Assembly (NCBI GenBank): GCA_009692785.1
Contig: SHYN01000004.1
Location: 1-39,333 of the forward strand
DNA length: 39,333 bases
DNA from: Chloroflexota bacterium
Lineage (GTDB): Bacteria; Chloroflexota; Limnocylindria; P2-11E
Direction of reading: 5' to 3'
A program made the position numbers and the translations under genes. A model generated the notes under the pieces. That model did no database searches. It was not told the origin of the DNA and saw nothing but the letters and a program-made list of their open reading frames with translations. Below, in pieces: positions 16,936-25,226 of the stretch (the first letter of the stretch is position 1; each line of letters begins with the position of its first letter).

Positions 16936-17879
16936 CGCGCCCTGAGCCGTGCGACGATGTTGTCGAGCCGCGCGCGCGAGATCGTGAGGAACTTGGCGAG
17001 GTTCTGGCGATCGCCCTCGAGGACGTTCGCGGTGTCGCCGTCGCCGACCGCTCGCGCGATCTCCGCGAGCGCGGTGTTCAGCATGCGCGTCGCGACGACG
17101 AGCGCGTCGTCGCGGAGCGGCGGGATGACCGGCTCCGGCCTTGGGCCCTTCTCCAGGGGGTGGAGCACGCGCTCCACGCGGTCGCGCAACCGGACGAGCG
17201 TGAGCTGGCCTCCGATGACCTGCTTGACGAGCGCCTTCCGGCGCCGCTTGTCCTCGACCTTCATGAGCTCGTAGGCGTGGGTGAGGGTGTCGTGCCGCTG
17301 CGCCACCATGTCGCGAACGTCGTCGGGCGCTGATGCGAGACGCAACCTGTTCTCGACGTAGCCCTTGTCCTTGCTGATCTTTCCGGCGAGCTGACGGATC
17401 GAGTACCCGAGCTCGCCGGTCATCCGCTGGTAGATGATCGCCTCGTCGAGCGGTGAGAGATTCTCGCGCTGCAGGTTCTCGATGAGCGCGATCTCCAGGG
17501 CCGTCGCATCGTCGAAGCGCTCGACGATCGCGGGGATGGTCTGTTTGCCGGCGAGCTTCGAGGCGCGCCAGCGCCGCTCGCCGGCGATGATCTCGTAGGC
17601 GTCCCCCGAAGGTCGCACGAGGATGGGCTGGAGGACGCCGTGCTCCCTGATCGACGCCGCAAGCTCGTTGAGGGTCTCCTGGTGCCAGGTCATCCGTGGC
17701 TGGCCGGGGTTCGGGACGACCTTTCCGAGCGGGAGCTCGCGCACGGTGGTCACGGGGCGCTGGGCGAGAAGGCTGATGATCCCCGCTCCGGGCCCGGAGC
17801 CTGAGCCGGAGCCGGTCTCCTGCTCGAGGATCCGCGACCCCGCGGTCCGGAATGACTTCGTTCCCTTGCTACTGAGCAT
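16932..17879 (-). CDS. parB: chromosome partitioning protein ParB
   Basis: PNPGQPR, LAASIREHGVLQPILVRP, YEIIAGERRWRASKLAG, IENLQRENLSPLDEA; SD GGGAGG upstream. Confidence 0.96.
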   Translation of the reverse strand: MLSSKGTKSFRTAGSRILEQETGSGSGSGPGAGIISLLAQRPVTTVRELPLGKVVPNPGQPRMTWHQETLNELAASIREHGVLQPILVRPSGDAYEIIAGERRWRASKLAGKQTIPAIVERFDDATALEIALIENLQRENLSPLDEAIIYQRMTGELGYSIRQLAGKISKDKGYVENRLRLASAPDDVRDMVAQRHDTLTHAYELMKVEDKRRRKALVKQVIGGQLTLVRLRDRVERVLHPLEKGPRPEPVIPPLRDDALVVATRMLNTALAEIARAVGDGDTANVLEGDRQNLAKFLTISRARLDNIVARLRAR

Positions 17880-18636
17880 GGAGCACCTCCCTGGCGAGGT
17901 CGAGGAACGCCTTGGCCGCGTCGGACTTCGGCTCGTAGACGGTGATCGGCACGCCCGCGGTCGGCGCCTCGCCGACCTTGACCGACTGCCGGATGACGGT
18001 GGTGAACACCTTATGGTCGCCCAGATCGCGGAGCGATTCGAGCATGTCCCTCCCGAGGATCGTCCGGCTGTCGTAGAAGGTGGGGAGGAGGCCGAGGACC
18101 TTGAGGCTGGGATTGAGTCGGGTCTGCACCGTGCGGATGATCTTGAGGAGCGCGGCCACGCCCTTGAGGGCGTAGTACTGCGTCTGCACCGGAATGATCA
18201 CGCCGTCCGCGGCGACCAGCGCGTTCAGCGTGAGGAGGCCGAGCGTTGGCGGGCAATCGATGATCACGTAGTCGTACGCGCCGACCACCTCGGCCGCGAG
18301 CTTGTCGCGGAGCGCGAGCTCGCGGCCGATGGCCGTGAAGAGCTCGACCTCTGCCGCGGACAGCTCGATGGTCGCGGGCGCCACATCGAGCCCGGCCGTC
18401 TTCGTTGCGAGGATGATCGACGTGATGGGCACGTCCGCGTTGACCAGCACGTCGGAGATCGATCGCTCGACGGTGTTGAGGTCGATCCCGAGACCGACGG
18501 TGAGGTTCGCCTGGGGGTCCAGGTCGAGGCAGAGCACTTTGTGCCCAAGGGCCACGAGCGCGCCACCAAGGTTGATCGCGCAGGTCGTCTTACCGACGCC
18601 GCCCTTTTGGTTCGCCATGGCGATGACCTTGCCCAA
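17869..18636 (-). CDS. parA: chromosome partitioning ATPase ParA
   Basis: MANQKGGVGKTTCAINLG deviant Walker A, CLDLDPQAN; overlaps parB. Confidence 0.96.
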   Translation of the reverse strand: MGKVIAMANQKGGVGKTTCAINLGGALVALGHKVLCLDLDPQANLTVGLGIDLNTVERSISDVLVNADVPITSIILATKTAGLDVAPATIELSAAEVELFTAIGRELALRDKLAAEVVGAYDYVIIDCPPTLGLLTLNALVAADGVIIPVQTQYYALKGVAALLKIIRTVQTRLNPSLKVLGLLPTFYDSRTILGRDMLESLRDLGDHKVFTTVIRQSVKVGEAPTAGVPITVYEPKSDAAKAFLDLAREVLHAQ

Positions 18637-18774
18637 GAGATGGCCCTCCCATGGAAGCGCGCCATCAGCATAGGCGAGCCACCGAATGCGCCGCGGACGG
18701 CTGTGCGTCGGGGCACCGGCCCGTACTCGCCCGGTGTGGGTTGCGCGGTGCTGCGTTCGCCGGCCGGCCTCGTC

Positions 18775-18813
18775 GGGCCCTAACGGCTAGGCTTTGCCTA
18801 GCCGTTAGGGCCC
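18775..18813. repeat. perfect 18-bp inverted repeat with 3-nt loop overlapping the tRNA 5' end
   Basis: GGGCCCTAACGGCTAGGC-TTT-GCCTAGCCGTTAGGGCCC; right arm includes tRNA nt 1-6. Confidence 0.95.
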
Positions 18814-18880
18814 GTAGCTCAGTGGTTAGAGCCACGGACTCATAATCCGTTGGACCCAGGTTCGAGTCCTGGCGGGCCCA
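18808..18880 (+). tRNA. tRNA with CAU anticodon (tRNA-Ile2 or tRNA-Met; D-loop and variable loop look closer to Ile2)
   Basis: Cloverleaf: GGGCCCG/CGGGCCC acceptor, ACGGA-CTCATAA-TCCGT anticodon arm, GGTTCGAGTCC T arm; 3' CCA not encoded. Confidence 0.93.
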
Positions 18881-18894
18881 CTGGAAGGACCGAG

Positions 18895-19851
18895 ATGGCG
18901 CTCACCCTCGCCACGATCGAGCGTGCGCGCGTCGCCATCGGGCCACATGTGCTCCGAACGCCGCTCCTGTCCAGCCGCACCCTCGGTGAGCGCTCGGGCG
19001 GGTCCGCCGTTCATCTGAAGGCGGAGAACCTTCAACGGGCCGGTTCGTTCAAGGCTCGCGGTGCGGTGAATGCGTTGCTCGCGCTGTCGCCCGCGGCCCG
19101 GGCATGCGGTGTCGTCACGATGAGCGCCGGGAACGCGGCGCAGGCGGTCGCCTGGGCCGGACAGCGTCTGGGCGCGCCCGTGACCGTGGTCATGCCGGAC
19201 ACGGCGCCAACGGTGAGCATCGAGGCGACTCGCGCGTACGGCGGACTGATCCGTTTCGCCCGGGACATCACGCAGCTCATGCCGATCGTCCGGGAGCTGG
19301 TGGCCCTGGGTTTGCATTTCATCCACCCGTTCGACGACGACACCTTCAATGCCGGGAGCGGCACGCTTGCCCTCGAGGTCCTCGAGGACCTGCCCACCAC
19401 TGATGTCATCGTCGTTGGCATCGGCGGCGGCGGGCTCGTGAGCGGCATCGCGACCGCGGCGAGGGCGCTCCGACCGGGAATCCGGATCATCGGCGTTGAG
19501 CCCGAGGGGGCCGCGGGGATGACCCTCGCACTCGCGGCCGGTCATCCCGTGCCGCTCACCGCGGTGCGCACGATCGCGAGCGGACTCGGAGCACCCTACG
19601 CGGGAGAGCGAACGCTTCCGGTCGTCAGGGCGCTGGTCGAGGAGGTCATCGTGCTTGGCGATCACGAGATCGCGGCGGGGACGCGCTTCCTGGCCGAGCG
19701 GGCGCGTCTGGTCGTCGAGCCGGCCGGGGCGGCCGCGGTCGGGGCGCTTCTTGCGGGCCGGGTGAACGTGCGGCCGGGCGAGAACGTCGTCGCGGTCCTG
19801 TCTGGCGGGAACCTGGATCTCGCGCGGCTGGCCGAGATCTTCGCGCTGTGA
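18895..19851 (+). CDS. threonine dehydratase-like PLP-dependent enzyme
   Basis: LKAENLQRAGSFKARGAVNAL PLP lysine region, SAGNAAQAVAWAG, GIGGGGLVSGIATA. Confidence 0.92.
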   Translation: MALTLATIERARVAIGPHVLRTPLLSSRTLGERSGGSAVHLKAENLQRAGSFKARGAVNALLALSPAARACGVVTMSAGNAAQAVAWAGQRLGAPVTVVMPDTAPTVSIEATRAYGGLIRFARDITQLMPIVRELVALGLHFIHPFDDDTFNAGSGTLALEVLEDLPTTDVIVVGIGGGGLVSGIATAARALRPGIRIIGVEPEGAAGMTLALAAGHPVPLTAVRTIASGLGAPYAGERTLPVVRALVEEVIVLGDHEIAAGTRFLAERARLVVEPAGAAAVGALLAGRVNVRPGENVVAVLSGGNLDLARLAEIFAL

Positions 19852-20651
19852 GCGGTGTCCCGCCCGATCCCGATCGAGACGATCCGCTCGCCGCGCTCGT
19901 CGCGCGGGCGCTGGGCGGCGGCGTCACCGAGGTCAGCGAGGAACCGCTCGAGTCGGTTCCAGGCCGCGAGCGGGCTCGTGTCCGATACCTGATGGCGGGG
20001 GTGCCTGGCACGGCGCTGCTCGATCGCTATCCACCGGAGCGCGCCCTGGAGGTCACGCTCCTTCCCTTCCTTGCGCGAAAGACCGATCGTGTTCCGACGG
20101 TTCACGCGAGAGGCGTACCGCACGTGCCGATCGCTCTGCGCTGGATCCTCCGGGAGGACACCGCGGCCCTGCCGCTCGCGTGCGACGTGGACCCGCGGGC
20201 GATCGTGGACGCGAAGGTCCTCGTCGAGCATGCGGTGGCGCGTGACGAACCCGCTCTGCGTGCTCTCGGTGTCACCCGGCGCACGCCGGTCGACATCGTC
20301 GAAGAGGTGGCGATCGTCGCCGGAGAGAACGTGGTGGGAGAGGGCCGCAAGGCGGCGCGGTGGCTCGCGAAGTGGCCGGAGGTCCTCTGCCACGGCGATC
20401 TTCGCTGCGCGAACGCCCCGCTCACGGCGCGCGGGGTGGTGCTGGAAGGCTGGGGGCGAGCGCATCTTGGCTGCGGCCTCCTCGACATCGTTCGGCTGGC
20501 GGTGGACCTGGGCGAGCGCGGAGACGCGGTCCTTGGTGCTGAACTGCCGCGGCGGTACGGGGAAAAGGTCGGTACGACGCTGACCAGTGAGATCCTGCGA
20601 GCGGCCGAGCTCGTGGATCGGCTTGCGCGGCGACACCTCCGTGTATCCTGA
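19848..20651 (+). CDS. aminoglycoside phosphotransferase-like protein
   Basis: LCHGDLRCANAPL kinase-like catalytic loop and LLDIVRLAVDL; the downstream metal-binding Asp appears replaced by VLEGWG. Confidence 0.6.
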   Translation: MSGVPPDPDRDDPLAALVARALGGGVTEVSEEPLESVPGRERARVRYLMAGVPGTALLDRYPPERALEVTLLPFLARKTDRVPTVHARGVPHVPIALRWILREDTAALPLACDVDPRAIVDAKVLVEHAVARDEPALRALGVTRRTPVDIVEEVAIVAGENVVGEGRKAARWLAKWPEVLCHGDLRCANAPLTARGVVLEGWGRAHLGCGLLDIVRLAVDLGERGDAVLGAELPRRYGEKVGTTLTSEILRAAELVDRLARRHLRVS

Positions 20652-20657
20652 ACTGGT

Positions 20658-20961
20658 CGAGCAGGCCGGGTGGTCGCGGCGGCGCAGGTCGCCGAGGAAC
20701 GTCCGGGCTCCACAGGGTGAGGTAGCGGGTAACTCCCGCCCGCCGCGAGGCGAGGACCAGCGCCACAGTGACGAACCGGCGCACGCCGGGTGAAACGGGC
20801 AAGCTCTACCTGGAGCAAGGCCAAGCAGGGGACGATCGTGCGGCCCGCACGGTCCCCGGGTCGGCCGCTAGAGGCGGGGGGTGACCTCCGATCCGTAGAG
20901 GGATGACCATCCCGGACCCCGCAGGGGGGCCGAGACAGGACCCGGCGTACAGGCCTGCTCG
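20658..20961 (+). ncRNA. rnpB: RNase P RNA, class A-like
   Basis: GAGGAACGTCCGGGCTCCACAGGG, GCCACAGTGACGAACCGG, GTGAAACGGGCAAGCTCTACCTGGAGCAAGGCCAA, ACAGGACCCGGCGTACAGG; P1 pairing CGAGCAGGCC/GGCCTGCTCG defines the ends. Confidence 0.93.
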
Positions 20962-21038
20962 GCATCATCCGGATCCGTCACTCGCTCGCACCACTTGGTG
21001 GTCTGGACTGTGACAACGCGAAAATTCGACGGGAGAAC

Positions 21039-21572
21039 GTGTTGAAGCTCACGAAGATCCTCGCAACCCTCCCGGTCCTCGCGCTGGCGCTCGCGGCCTG
21101 CTCGAGCAGCCCGGCGGCCACGGCAGCCCCGGCCACCGCAGCCGCAGCCCGCTCCGCCCCCACCGCGGCCCCGACCGCCGCCCTCATCTACAAGGCGGAC
21201 CTCAAGTCGGCCAACCAGAATCCCCCGATCCAGGGTGCCGAGGCGACCTGCTCCGGGATCGGCACGCTCACGGTAACCGGTGTCCAGGCCAAGTTCGATG
21301 TGGTCTTCGCCGGTTGCCCCGCAGGCGCAGCGATCAACATCGGCCACATCCACGAGGGCATCGTGGGCGTCAACGGACCGGTGAAGGTGGACTCCACCCT
21401 CAAGGCGGGTGAACTGACGCTTGCGAACGGCGGTGCCACGCTTTCGCGCACCGGGCCGATCGACGCCGCGCAGGCGACCCTGATCGCCGCGAATCCGGCC
21501 GGTTTCTACATGAACTTCCACTCCACCCTGGCCCCCGGTGGCGTGGTCCGCGGTCAGCTCACGAAGGGCTGA
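21039..21572 (+). CDS. CHRD-domain lipoprotein
   Basis: Signal peptide with lipobox LALAAC; ADLKSANQNPP, GHIHEGIVGVNGPVKV, FYMNFHSTLAPGGVVRGQL. Confidence 0.9.
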   Translation: MLKLTKILATLPVLALALAACSSSPAATAAPATAAAARSAPTAAPTAALIYKADLKSANQNPPIQGAEATCSGIGTLTVTGVQAKFDVVFAGCPAGAAINIGHIHEGIVGVNGPVKVDSTLKAGELTLANGGATLSRTGPIDAAQATLIAANPAGFYMNFHSTLAPGGVVRGQLTKG

Positions 21573-21611
21573 CCCCAGCTGACCCCAAGTGCGATTCAGA
21601 CCTTGGCAGTG

Positions 21612-21643
21612 GAAGAGGGACTCCCGAAAGGGAGTCCCTCTTC
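21612..21643 (+). terminator. stem-loop terminator after the CHRD gene
   Basis: Perfect 14-bp stem GAAGAGGGACTCCC-GAAA-GGGAGTCCCTCTTC with a GNRA tetraloop. Confidence 0.8.
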
Positions 21644-21674
21644 GTGTTCCGCGACAATTGAGGACAATTGAGCG

Positions 21675-22127
21675 ATGCTGATCCGCGAGGAGCCGGCGAC
21701 CGAGGTCACCGTCGCGACCCGGATCCTCGCCCGCGCCGGCGTGCTTCCAGCCGAGGGTCGGGTCACGGTGAGGGCGGGCGAGGTCGTCTACGTCTCGGCG
21801 CTCGGCGTCTCGAATCACACGATGACGCCGTACGACACGGCCATCGTCCGCATCGCCGACGGCCAAGTGCTGTTCGGGATCCCGCCTACCGACCTCGAGC
21901 GCTACCTCGCGGTCTACCGTGCTCACCCCGACGTGGGCAGCGTGATCGCGCGAGCCGACGGCGCCCTCGAAAGCGCCGCGGCGCTGCAGCCCTGCGCCCT
22001 TCGGCTGCTCGAGGAGCGGGGCGGGGTGGCAGGGGAGTCGGCGGGCGATGGCCGCTGGCGCGCGCTCGTGGCCGACGCTCGCGTGGTAGGTGCCCTCCTC
22101 GGTGCCTTCCCTTTGGGCGAGGAGTGA
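21675..22127 (+). CDS. class II aldolase/adducin-like protein, apparently lacking metal-ligand histidines
   Basis: ILARAGVLPAEGRVTVRAGEVVYVSALGVSNHTMTPYDTAIVRIADGQVLFG...YLAVYRAHPDVGSVIARADGALESAAAL. Confidence 0.65.
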   Translation: MLIREEPATEVTVATRILARAGVLPAEGRVTVRAGEVVYVSALGVSNHTMTPYDTAIVRIADGQVLFGIPPTDLERYLAVYRAHPDVGSVIARADGALESAAALQPCALRLLEERGGVAGESAGDGRWRALVADARVVGALLGAFPLGEE

Positions 22128-22181
22128 GCCGGTCGACGCGGCACCGGAACGTTCGAAGGAGGGAGTTATCCTCGATGGTGG

Positions 22182-22565
22182 ATGAAGATCCTGCGGTTCC
22201 TCCGCGATCAGGCGAAGGGCTACGACTGCAACGTCTGCGGCCAGAACCATTCTCGATCGGAGATCCGGGTGCTGGGCCGTCTCGAATCCGCCTGGATCGT
22301 CCGCGTGACCTGCGCCACGTGCCAGACCGCGTTCAAACTCCTGGTCGTCCTGGATGACGACCACGCCGCGGTGAGTCCGATCAAGGACGAGCCCACCGGG
22401 GTGCCGCACCGCGAGCCGCGGAGGCGGAAAGCACCGGTCAGCCTGGACGAGGTCCTCGATGCGCACGAATACCTGCGTACCTACGACGGCGACGTGAAGG
22501 CCCTGTTCAGATCGCGACGTGAGCGCGCCGCCGAGGGCGTCGAAGACTCGACGACGACGCCGTAG
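22182..22565 (+). CDS. hypothetical zinc-ribbon-like protein
   Basis: DCNVCGQNHSRSEI...VTCATCQTAFKLL paired CxxC motifs; TATCCT 9 nt upstream of ATG. Confidence 0.75.
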   Translation: MKILRFLRDQAKGYDCNVCGQNHSRSEIRVLGRLESAWIVRVTCATCQTAFKLLVVLDDDHAAVSPIKDEPTGVPHREPRRRKAPVSLDEVLDAHEYLRTYDGDVKALFRSRRERAAEGVEDSTTTP

Positions 22566-23644
22566 TGGCCAGGCAGAACGCGGTCATCACCGGTTGGGGT
22601 TTCTACGCGCCCGCGAAGGTCATGCGGAACTCGGACTTCGAGAAGCTGGTCGACACGAATGATCAGTGGATCTTCGAACGCACCGGCATCCGCGAACGCC
22701 GCTTCGCCGGTCCGGGCGAGAGCACCTCGACGATGGCCACGAGCGCCGCACGGTCGGCTCTTGCGAAGGCGAAGCTCAAGGCTGCCGACCTCGACCTCAT
22801 CATTGTCGGCACCTGCTCGCCGGACTATCTCTTTCCCGCGACCGCCTGCCTGGTGCAGAGCGCGATCGGCGCCGACAGGTCCGGGGCCTTCGATATCGAG
22901 GCGGCCTGCACCTCGTTCGTCTCCGCGCTCTCGGTGGCCAACGCGATGATCGTGGCGGGCACCGTGCGGAACGCGCTCGTCATCGGCGCCGAGACGCTGT
23001 CTCGCTTCCTCGACATGACCGACCGCTCGACCTGCATCCTGTTCGGTGACGGCGCCGGGGCCGTCGTGCTCGAGGGGTCGAACGCGTCGGTGGGCATCGA
23101 GTCCGCCGTCCTGCGGTCCGATGGGTCAAAGGGCGAGCTGCTCTACGTGCCCGCGGGAGGAACGATGCATCCCGCCGACCAGTCGACTGTCGATGCCCGC
23201 CAGCACTTCATCAAGATGGCGGGGAATGAGGTCTTCCGGCTCGCGGTGAAGTCGATGGTCGACGCCGCCGAGGAGGCCCTTTCGCTCGCGAACGTCGCAC
23301 TCGGCGACATCGCCCTCCTCATCCCGCACCAGGCGAACGTGCGGATCATGGACGCGGTCGCGAAGCGGCTGCACTTTCCGATCGAGAAGGTCTTCGTGAA
23401 CGTGCAGCGCTACGGCAACACGAGTGCCGCCTCGATCCCCATCGCTCTGTGTGAAGCGGTCGAGCAGGGCCGCCTGAAGCGCGGCGACAAGGTCCTTCTC
23501 GTCGCCTTTGGCGGAGGATTCACCTGGGGAGCCTCGGTCCTGGAGTGGTACGGCGAGCACGATTGGGACCGCGCCACCCTGAGTCCGCTCGACATCGCGG
23601 CCCGAAAGCTCGGAGACCTCGTCGATCGGGTGCGACCGCTCTAA
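22565..23644 (+). CDS. fabH: 3-oxoacyl-ACP synthase III family protein
   Basis: WIFERTGIRERRF, EAACTSFVSAL active Cys, LIPHQANVRIMDAVAKRL, NVQRYGNTSAASIPIAL. Confidence 0.92.
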   Translation: MARQNAVITGWGFYAPAKVMRNSDFEKLVDTNDQWIFERTGIRERRFAGPGESTSTMATSAARSALAKAKLKAADLDLIIVGTCSPDYLFPATACLVQSAIGADRSGAFDIEAACTSFVSALSVANAMIVAGTVRNALVIGAETLSRFLDMTDRSTCILFGDGAGAVVLEGSNASVGIESAVLRSDGSKGELLYVPAGGTMHPADQSTVDARQHFIKMAGNEVFRLAVKSMVDAAEEALSLANVALGDIALLIPHQANVRIMDAVAKRLHFPIEKVFVNVQRYGNTSAASIPIALCEAVEQGRLKRGDKVLLVAFGGGFTWGASVLEWYGEHDWDRATLSPLDIAARKLGDLVDRVRPL

Positions 23645-23759
23645 CGCGACGACCCCGGCGGAAGCAGATCCGCTCCAGCGGTGCAGGACGGCCCGACGTC
23701 GGGCCGGGACTTCGACCGCCTCGCCGCCGTAGCCTCCCTGGATTGACCCTGCCACCCGC

Positions 23760-23825
23760 TTGACAGCCGCCTCTGGTGGGGTATAGTGCCATAAAGTGGT
23801 AAATAGTGGGGGAAGGTGGGGAACT
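23760..23825 (+). promoter_or_regulatory. mraZ promoter with predicted MraZ operator
   Basis: TTGACA (23760) - 16 nt - TATAGT (23782), overlaid by GTG-starting decamers at 23776, 23786, 23796, 23806 and 23816. Confidence 0.85.
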
Positions 23826-23848
23826 TTCCCCCGGCACAGGAAGGTCAT

Positions 23849-24280
23849 TTGGAAAGCTTCTTCGCCGGCGAGTTCGCCCACAGCCTGGACGAGAAGGGTC
23901 GGCTCGCCATCCCAGCCAAGTTTCGCGCCCGCTTTAAGGATGGAGCGGTCGTCACTCGCTGGATCGGCGAATGCCTTGCGGTCTTTCCCACCAGCGAGTG
24001 GGCGGCTATGAACGTGGAGATCCTCAAGCGGCCGCGCACGGACCCTGTGGTCAGCCAGTTCGTGCATTTCATCGTCGCGGGCGCCCACGAGGCCGATCCG
24101 GACGCCCAGGGGCGACTCGTCATTCCGGGACATCTGCGCCAGTACGCCGGCCTCACCTCGGAAGCCCAGGTCATCGGTGCGTCGCGGAACCTCGAGGTCT
24201 GGGAACCCTCTCGCTGGCAGGCGCGCCTCACGGAGGTCGAGCGCTCCATTGGCGACAAGCTCCAGGGCCTTGGGATCTGA
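23849..24280 (+). CDS. mraZ: transcriptional regulator MraZ
   Basis: GEFAHSLDEKGRLAIPAKFR and DAQGRLVIPGHLRQYAGL; TTG start after CACAGGAAGG. Confidence 0.93.
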   Translation: MESFFAGEFAHSLDEKGRLAIPAKFRARFKDGAVVTRWIGECLAVFPTSEWAAMNVEILKRPRTDPVVSQFVHFIVAGAHEADPDAQGRLVIPGHLRQYAGLTSEAQVIGASRNLEVWEPSRWQARLTEVERSIGDKLQGLGI

Positions 24281-25226
24281 CGGTGCGCCTCCGCCGCGCC
24301 TCCATGAACCGGTTCTCGTGGCCGAGGTCCTCACGGCGCTCGACGCCGCTCCCGGCCGAAGCTTTCTTGACGGCACTGTCGGCGCCGGCGGTCACGCGGA
24401 CGCCCTCCTCGATCGGACCGCGCCTGATGGTCGGCTCCTGGGCCTCGATCGCGACCCCGCGGCACTCGAACATGCCACCGCGACACTCGCTCGCTTCGGT
24501 GACCGCGCGGTCCTCGTCCGCGCCAACTTCGCGGAATGCGACCGCGTGGCCCGCGAGCACGGTTTGGCAGAGCTCGATGGAGTGCTCCTTGATCTCGGAC
24601 TCTCCTCGTTCCAGCTCGCGGACAACGAGCGCGGCTTCAGCTTTCGTTCGTCAGGCCCACTGGATATGCGCGCCGACCCGGACCAGAGCGTGACGGCGGC
24701 CGACATCGTGAATGACGGGACGCAGCACGAGCTGCGACGGATCTTCCTCGAGTACGGCGAGGAGCCGGAGGCCGCGCGCCTCGCCGCGGCGATCGTTCGG
24801 CGTCGCACGACGACCCGGTTCACGGCTGCCGATGAGCTCGGGCGTTTCGTCGCGGGCGTCAAGCGGCGCCGTCCGCCGTCGACTGATCCGGCGACCCGCG
24901 TCTTTCAGGCGCTGCGCATCGCGGTGAACGACGAGTTCACGAATCTGCGTCGCGCGCTCGGTGCCGCGCTCTCGGTCCTGCGTCCCGGAGGCCGCCTCGG
25001 CGTCATCGCGTTCCATTCGTTGGAAGAACGGGCCGTGAAGGAGTTCTTCGCTCAGGAGTCTCGCGACTGCATCTGTCCTCCCCACCTCCCCACCTGCGTC
25101 TGCGGGCATCGCGCGGGTCTGCGGGTGGTCTCCCGTCGTGCGCTTCGTGCGAGCGACGAGGAGATCACCCGCAACCCGCGCGCCCGCAGCGCGGGCCTCC
25201 GCGTTGCCGAGAAGCTCGCTTCGTGA
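24270..25226 (+). CDS. rsmH: 16S rRNA (cytosine1402-N4)-methyltransferase
   Basis: HEPVLVAEVL, FLDGTVGAGGHADALL, GLDRDPAALEHA, GVLLDLGLSSFQLADNERGFSF, FHSLEERAVKEFF; start uncertain (TTG 24270). Confidence 0.94.
   Translation: MGSDGAPPPRLHEPVLVAEVLTALDAAPGRSFLDGTVGAGGHADALLDRTAPDGRLLGLDRDPAALEHATATLARFGDRAVLVRANFAECDRVAREHGLAELDGVLLDLGLSSFQLADNERGFSFRSSGPLDMRADPDQSVTAADIVNDGTQHELRRIFLEYGEEPEAARLAAAIVRRRTTTRFTAADELGRFVAGVKRRRPPSTDPATRVFQALRIAVNDEFTNLRRALGAALSVLRPGGRLGVIAFHSLEERAVKEFFAQESRDCICPPHLPTCVCGHRAGLRVVSRRALRASDEEITRNPRARSAGLRVAEKLAS

Noticed and set aside
18651-18845. ORF reading through the tRNA and its upstream palindrome
   Set aside because: Overlaps a confident tRNA and has no coding signature.
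24284-25226. rsmH start at the ORF-track position 24177
   Set aside because: Would overlap mraZ by >100 nt with no family-like sequence; the conserved region begins at HEPVLVAEVL, so a TTG near 24270 is more plausible.
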